Below, one piece after another: positions 61,075 through 64,000 of a stretch of DNA of 64,000 nucleotides. Below the pieces are notes generated by a model. That model saw only the letters and a list, made by a program, of their open reading frames with translations. It searched no databases and was not told the origin of the DNA. The position numbers and the translations under genes are program-made. The stretch's first letter is position 1, and each line of letters starts with the position of its first letter. Origin of the DNA: a virus; IMG/VR virus record IMGVR_UViG_3300028794_000198, positions 1 to 64,000 of that record; one strand, given 5' to 3'.

Positions 61075-61454
61075 TCGCCGCCGCGGTCATCACCCACGCG
61101 GCCCGCGTCCTCCTCATCCGCCGCACAACCCCGGAGGCCGCCCTTCTGTGGTCGTTCCCTGCGGGCAAGCTGCACCCCGACGAGTCCCCTGTCGAGGCCG
61201 CTGTCCGCGAGGCCCTGGAAGAGGCGGGCGTGACGGTGGCCCCGCTCCAACTGCTGGGTGAGCGCACGCATCCGGTGACGGGCCTACGCGTCGTCTACAT
61301 CGCCTGCGAGCTGGTCGGTGGCACGGCGCATGCGGCGTCGCCTCGCGAGGTGGCAGAAGTCCGCTGGGCGCGCCTCAGTGAGCTGCCAGGGCTGATCCCT
61401 GGCGGCATCTACGCACCGGTGCAGGCCTTCCTCGAAGGAGTCCTACCGCCGTAG
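61071..61454 (+). CDS. NUDIX hydrolase, 127 aa
   Basis: GKLHPDESPVEAAVREALEEAGV is a complete NUDIX box (G-x5-E-x7-R-E-x2-E-E-x-G). Flanks VLLIRRTTPEAALLWSFPAG and LSELPGLIPGGIYAPVQAFL complete the fold. It removes nucleoside diphosphate moieties; the substrate could be a nucleotide sugar, an NAD derivative or a damaged nucleotide. GTG start overlaps the previous stop. Confidence 0.88.
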   Translation: MIAAAVITHAARVLLIRRTTPEAALLWSFPAGKLHPDESPVEAAVREALEEAGVTVAPLQLLGERTHPVTGLRVVYIACELVGGTAHAASPREVAEVRWARLSELPGLIPGGIYAPVQAFLEGVLPP

Positions 61455-61547
61455 CTCTCCGCCTCGCCCGCACCATCAGCCCTTCCGTCCCTCACCCATC
61501 CACCCACCCCTAAACTGACCCGGCCGCCGCCGAAAGGACCCTCCCGT

Positions 61548-61937
61548 ATGCGCCCCGCCGACTACCGCGACTACCTCGTCGACCTGCTCAAGAACAGCTC
61601 TGACGTGCAGCGAGTGCAGGTCATCGACTCCGGCAAGCATCCTTACGCCCTGGCCGCGACGGTGGCGGGCAAGGAGCGCCGCTGGCAGGTGATCGGCCAG
61701 CTGGCGGACGGCGCAAAGCACGCGACTCCGACGGCGCCGGTGCACTCAGGCCCGCCCGCGTACACAGCGGCGCCCGCCACTGGCGCGCCGGATGCGTGGC
61801 TGGCCGGTGTGATCGGTGCTGCGGAGCCTGCGGACACGGAGCGGCTTGAGGTGTGGTCGACACGCAAGAAGACGGGCGAGCCCGGGGTGACCGTGCATTT
61901 TCACAACGGCGAGCGCGCCTTCGTGCGCCTCATCTGA
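61548..61937 (+). CDS. Hypothetical protein, 129 aa
   Basis: MRPADYRDYLVDLLKNSSDVQRVQVIDSGKHPYALAATVAGKERRWQVIGQLADG then a Pro/Ala linker and a C-terminal beta-rich half (TERLEVWSTRKKTGEPGVTVHFHNG). Not recognised. Upstream 61455-61547 has no gene. Confidence 0.6.
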   Translation: MRPADYRDYLVDLLKNSSDVQRVQVIDSGKHPYALAATVAGKERRWQVIGQLADGAKHATPTAPVHSGPPAYTAAPATGAPDAWLAGVIGAAEPADTERLEVWSTRKKTGEPGVTVHFHNGERAFVRLI

Positions 61938-62014
61938 GCCCTTCCTGCGACTGGCCGGCTGCCGCATCGTGGGTCGCGCAGGAAGCACCTCCGCCCGTTG
62001 AAGGAGATCTGCTC

Positions 62015-62164
62015 ATGCGCAACCGTGTCGACCCCACCCAGTGCTCGGCCTCCTGTCCCGTCTGCGGCGCCTACGGCAGCGCAGAGCCCGGCCAGCCGAC
62101 AGCTCAGCATCAGGCTCAGGGCAGCCGCGAGATGTGTCCTGGCAGCGGCCAGCCGGCCGTCTGA
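62015..62164 (+). CDS. Small zinc-knuckle protein, 49 aa
   Basis: ATG 62015 follows GAAGGAGATCTGCTC. ASCPVCGAYGSAEPGQPTAQH ... EMCPGSGQPAV contains a CPxC knuckle, His and a second Cys. Not recognised. It ends the plus-strand operon. Confidence 0.5.
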   Translation: MRNRVDPTQCSASCPVCGAYGSAEPGQPTAQHQAQGSREMCPGSGQPAV

Positions 62165-62175
62165 GCGCGCACGCG

Positions 62176-62206
62176 AAAAAGCCCCGCACCATCAGGTGCG
62201 GGGCTT
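62176..62206. terminator. Bidirectional terminator
   Basis: GCCCCGCACC-ATCA-GGTGCGGGGC (62181-62204) is a perfect 10-bp stem, with AAAAA before and TT after. It terminates the plus-strand operon and the converging minus-strand operon (62227 gene). Confidence 0.8.
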
Positions 62207-62226
62207 CGCCGTGTCCCGGTTGCCCC

Positions 62227-62505
62227 TCAGTCCTCTTCCGCCGCGTGCGCCAGTTCGTTGGCGAGCCGCTTCAGCGCCCGGTCCGCATTGGCGGGCACTT
62301 CGCGCATGTCTTCGTCGCCGTCTGCAGTGGCTGCTTCGAGGAGGGCGCGGATCGGTGCCCGGAGTTCGAGGACGGCTTCCCGGAGTTCCAGGAGGATCTC
62401 CTGCGCGCTGTCGGCGTCCGCGGGCAGGTCGGTGACGTCGAGTTTGGCGGCGGCGGCGCGGATCTGGGCGGCGAGTTCCTTGCTGAGACGGACGTTGCGG
62501 GGCAT
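62227..62505 (-). CDS. Hypothetical protein, 92 aa
   Basis: MPRNVRLSKELAAQIRAAAAKLDVTDLPADADSAQEILLELREAVLELRAPIRALLEAATADGDEDMREVPAN is helical and acidic. Not recognised. Confidence 0.55.
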   Translation of the reverse strand: MPRNVRLSKELAAQIRAAAAKLDVTDLPADADSAQEILLELREAVLELRAPIRALLEAATADGDEDMREVPANADRALKRLANELAHAAEED

Positions 62506-62520
62506 CAGGGCTTCTGTCGG

Positions 62521-62670
62521 TCAGAGGATGTGCAGGAGGGTCCACAGCGCGGCCTTGAGTACCCAGTTGACGAGCGTGAGCATCCCGAGCGCGGCAACGA
62601 TCAGGGCGGCGCCTCGCGGGACGCGGACCTCTTCGTTCAGCCAGTGCGGGTCGCGGTCGGTCACGCTCAC
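62521..62670 (-). CDS. Small membrane protein, 49 aa
   Basis: GTG 62670 overlaps the previous stop by 4 nt. SVTDRDPHWLNEEVRVP, then GAALIVAALGMLTLVNWVLKAALWTLLHIL. One or two transmembrane segments. Confidence 0.5.
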   Translation of the reverse strand: MSVTDRDPHWLNEEVRVPRGAALIVAALGMLTLVNWVLKAALWTLLHIL

Positions 62671-63125
62671 CGCCGCCGCCGCGCCGGCCCATGCGACGGC
62701 TGCCAGGCGGGCCGGTCGCGTGGTCGGGGCGGCTTGCCGCAGTCGTCGCACCCGACGGCCTCGGGTAGGTGCCGGAAGGCTTCTTTGATCTGCCTGAACT
62801 GGTCGGCGACGCGTTGGAGCAGCGGCTGGAACGCGGCACGGAGACTCTCCTGCATCTCGGCCAGGACCGCTTGCGCTTCGATGGCCGCGAGATCCGCGTG
62901 CGGGCCAGGTCGTCCGAGTTCGGCGGCGATGACGGCTGCCTGGGCTTCGGCCGGGGTGAGGTCATGCCGTTCGATGAGCCGGCCGATGAGGACGTTGGCC
63001 CCGTTCATCCGTGGGCGCACAGCCGGTGGGGGCGGCAGGTCGGGCGCCCACCGCATGGCGCCGCCGCTGACGTCCCAGTCGTCGAGGGCGGTGTCGATCT
63101 GGCCGAGGACGTCGTCGGTGCGCAT
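62667..63125 (-). CDS. Hypothetical protein, 152 aa
   Basis: MRTDDVLGQIDTALDDWDVSGGAMRWAPDLPPPPAVRPRMN then long helices (LTPAEAQAAVIAAELG; AEMQESLRAAFQPLLQRVADQFRQIKEAFRHLPE) and a CDDC knuckle. I recall phage proteins of this layout. Function unknown. Confidence 0.6.
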   Translation of the reverse strand: MRTDDVLGQIDTALDDWDVSGGAMRWAPDLPPPPAVRPRMNGANVLIGRLIERHDLTPAEAQAAVIAAELGRPGPHADLAAIEAQAVLAEMQESLRAAFQPLLQRVADQFRQIKEAFRHLPEAVGCDDCGKPPRPRDRPAWQPSHGPARRRR

Positions 63126-63126
63126 C

Positions 63127-63384
63127 TCAGGTCTCCTTCTGGTGGTGCGGGCAGCTGCACGGCGCCATGTCCTGCTTGCGGGTGAGCCGACAGGAGGCGT
63201 GCTGCCGTCCGGCCCACAGCAGGAGTTCGTCGGCCATGTCGGGGCGCCGTAGGCCGGCTACTTCGAGGGCGCGGGCCATCTGGCAGGCGGTGGAGTCGTA
63301 GGGGCCGAGGTCGACGACGGCGAGGAGGTGGTCGGGGAGTTTGTCGCGGTCGCTGCCGGGCGGCGGCGGGGTCCAATCGGTCAC
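63127..63384 (-). CDS. Hypothetical protein, 85 aa
   Basis: DWTPPPPGSDRDKLPDHLLAVVDLGPYDSTACQMARALEVAGL and a Cys-rich end RQHASCRLTRKQDMAPCSCPHHQ. Not recognised. Confidence 0.55.
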   Translation of the reverse strand: MTDWTPPPPGSDRDKLPDHLLAVVDLGPYDSTACQMARALEVAGLRRPDMADELLLWAGRQHASCRLTRKQDMAPCSCPHHQKET

Positions 63385-63602
63385 TGCTGCTCCTTCTGCC
63401 GGTCGAGCTGGTCGATGAGCTGCGCCGCCCCGTCGCTGAAGCTGCGCTCCGGCGCTCCAGCAGGGCAGTCGTGTCCGCAGAGCGGGCAGATCCGGGCGTT
63501 GATGGCGTCCCGTATCCAGCGCCTGGCGGTGTGGGCGGCGGCATACGCCGAGGGTCCGAGGATGATGCCGACGGCGAGCGCGATCCAGTTGGCGGTACTC
63601 AC
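63381..63602 (-). CDS. Membrane-anchored Zn-knuckle protein, 73 aa
   Basis: GTG 63602 overlaps the previous stop. A transmembrane segment (NWIALAVGIILGPSAYAAAHT) precedes ARICPLCGHDCPAGAPERSFSDGAAQLIDQLDRQ. Not recognised. Confidence 0.5.
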   Translation of the reverse strand: MSTANWIALAVGIILGPSAYAAAHTARRWIRDAINARICPLCGHDCPAGAPERSFSDGAAQLIDQLDRQKEQQ

Positions 63603-63817
63603 TTGCCGCCTTGTCCGGCTCGGTGCCCGTTCTTCTCGTGGCGTTCTGCTGCGGCGATGAGGACGGCGAGGGACGGGATGTCGTCGTTGGTGTCCCAGGT
63701 GCCGACGTCGCCGACGCCGATCAGGTTGTTGTTGCAGGCGTCGCAGGTGAGGGCGACGGTTGGGTGTCCGCCGGTGGGGTCGTCGCCGGTGACGTGGTAC
63801 TCGTCGAGATTGACCAT
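63599..63817 (-). CDS. Small zinc-knuckle protein, 72 aa
   Basis: ATG 63817 overlaps the stop of the next gene upstream by one base. MVNLDEYHVTGDDPTGGHPTVALTCDACNNNLIGVGDVGTWDTN. One C-x2-C. Not recognised. Confidence 0.5.
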   Translation of the reverse strand: MVNLDEYHVTGDDPTGGHPTVALTCDACNNNLIGVGDVGTWDTNDDIPSLAVLIAAAERHEKNGHRAGQGGK

Positions 63818-64000
63818 CACTCGCCCTCGCTTTCCAGCGGCCAGCGCAGGTCGTCGCTGCTGGTCGGCGAGTTGTCCGCCCCGTTGTCCACCGACTCGCA
63901 CGCCCTGACCTGCACGTTCGCGATTGTGGGCCCGTTTTTGTCCGCCGGAATGTCCGCAGCGGTGTCCGTGGGTCCGTCGAGTGCGGCAAGGGTGTCGCGC
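63817..64000 (-). CDS. C-terminal end of a gene cut by window edge
   Basis: The frame is open from the window end to the stop (63819-63817). The last 60 residues include DTLAALDGPTDTAADIPADKNG and end DDLRWPLESEGE. The start lies beyond 64000. Not recognised. The 4-nt-type overlap with the next gene argues that it is coding. Confidence 0.45.
   Translation of the reverse strand, partial: RDTLAALDGPTDTAADIPADKNGPTIANVQVRACESVDNGADNSPTSSDDLRWPLESEGE

Overview
The window reads as an actinobacterial mobile element, most likely from Streptomyces or a close relative. It is uniformly GC-rich, uses many GTG and TTG starts, chains its genes by ATGA/GTGA overlaps, and carries small protein families I know mainly from streptomycetes (DUF6233-, DUF6221-, DUF3560- and DUF4236-like). 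It combines two things usually found apart: a complete siphovirus-type structural module and an actinomycete conjugation module (FtsK/TraB-type translocase, Spd-type membrane proteins, GntR regulator). An integrated prophage, a phage-plasmid or a mosaic island would all fit; no replication initiator is recognisable inside the window.

Layout. 1-1.5 kb: tandem palindromes and small genes. 1.8-2.8 kb: tyrosine integrase. 3.0-3.5 kb: a plus-strand gene with a ribbon-helix-helix-like tail. 3.6-5.7 kb: a Ro60 (TROVE/VWA) gene preceded by a cluster of tRNA-like RNAs. 5.8-8.5 kb: lysis region (amidase, small membrane proteins) with an Rv2179c-like exoribonuclease. 8.6-28.7 kb: minor tail proteins, tape measure with an NlpC/P60 domain, tail chaperones with a -1 frameshift site, major tail protein, connectors, a glycosyltransferase, capsid, scaffold, MuF-like protein, portal and both terminase subunits, all on the minus strand apart from one DUF4429-like gene in reverse orientation. 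28.8-32.4 kb: a small prim-pol-like protein, an HNH protein and small genes. 32.4-36.8 kb: a coupled sugar cassette (two GT2 glycosyltransferases, a nucleotide-sugar dehydrogenase, two methyltransferases, a DUF3307 membrane protein). 36.8-41 kb: fibre and receptor-binding-like proteins, one with about 18 repeats of 20 residues. 41-48.3 kb: an excisionase-like protein, a GIY-YIG protein and a long chain of small, often Cys-rich proteins.

48.4-58.1 kb is the conjugation-like module. A divergent promoter carries three operators spaced exactly 23 bp apart. The translocase gene ends inside two opposed arrays of 11-bp iterons, and a separate gene encodes what looks like a detached FtsK-gamma DNA-recognition domain. 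A plus-strand GntR regulator (58.3 kb) sits opposite the module behind two palindromes. 59.1-62.2 kb is a plus-strand operon (GIY-YIG, RraB-like, NUDIX and small proteins). Minus-strand small genes then run off the window end.

Most genes are on the minus strand, so transcription of the phage module runs from high to low coordinates: fibres, sugar genes, terminase, head, tail, lysis, then the RNA/Ro60 unit and integrase. Functions are assigned by recognising family motifs by eye; no database search was made, and RNA folds are hand-drawn base pairings.
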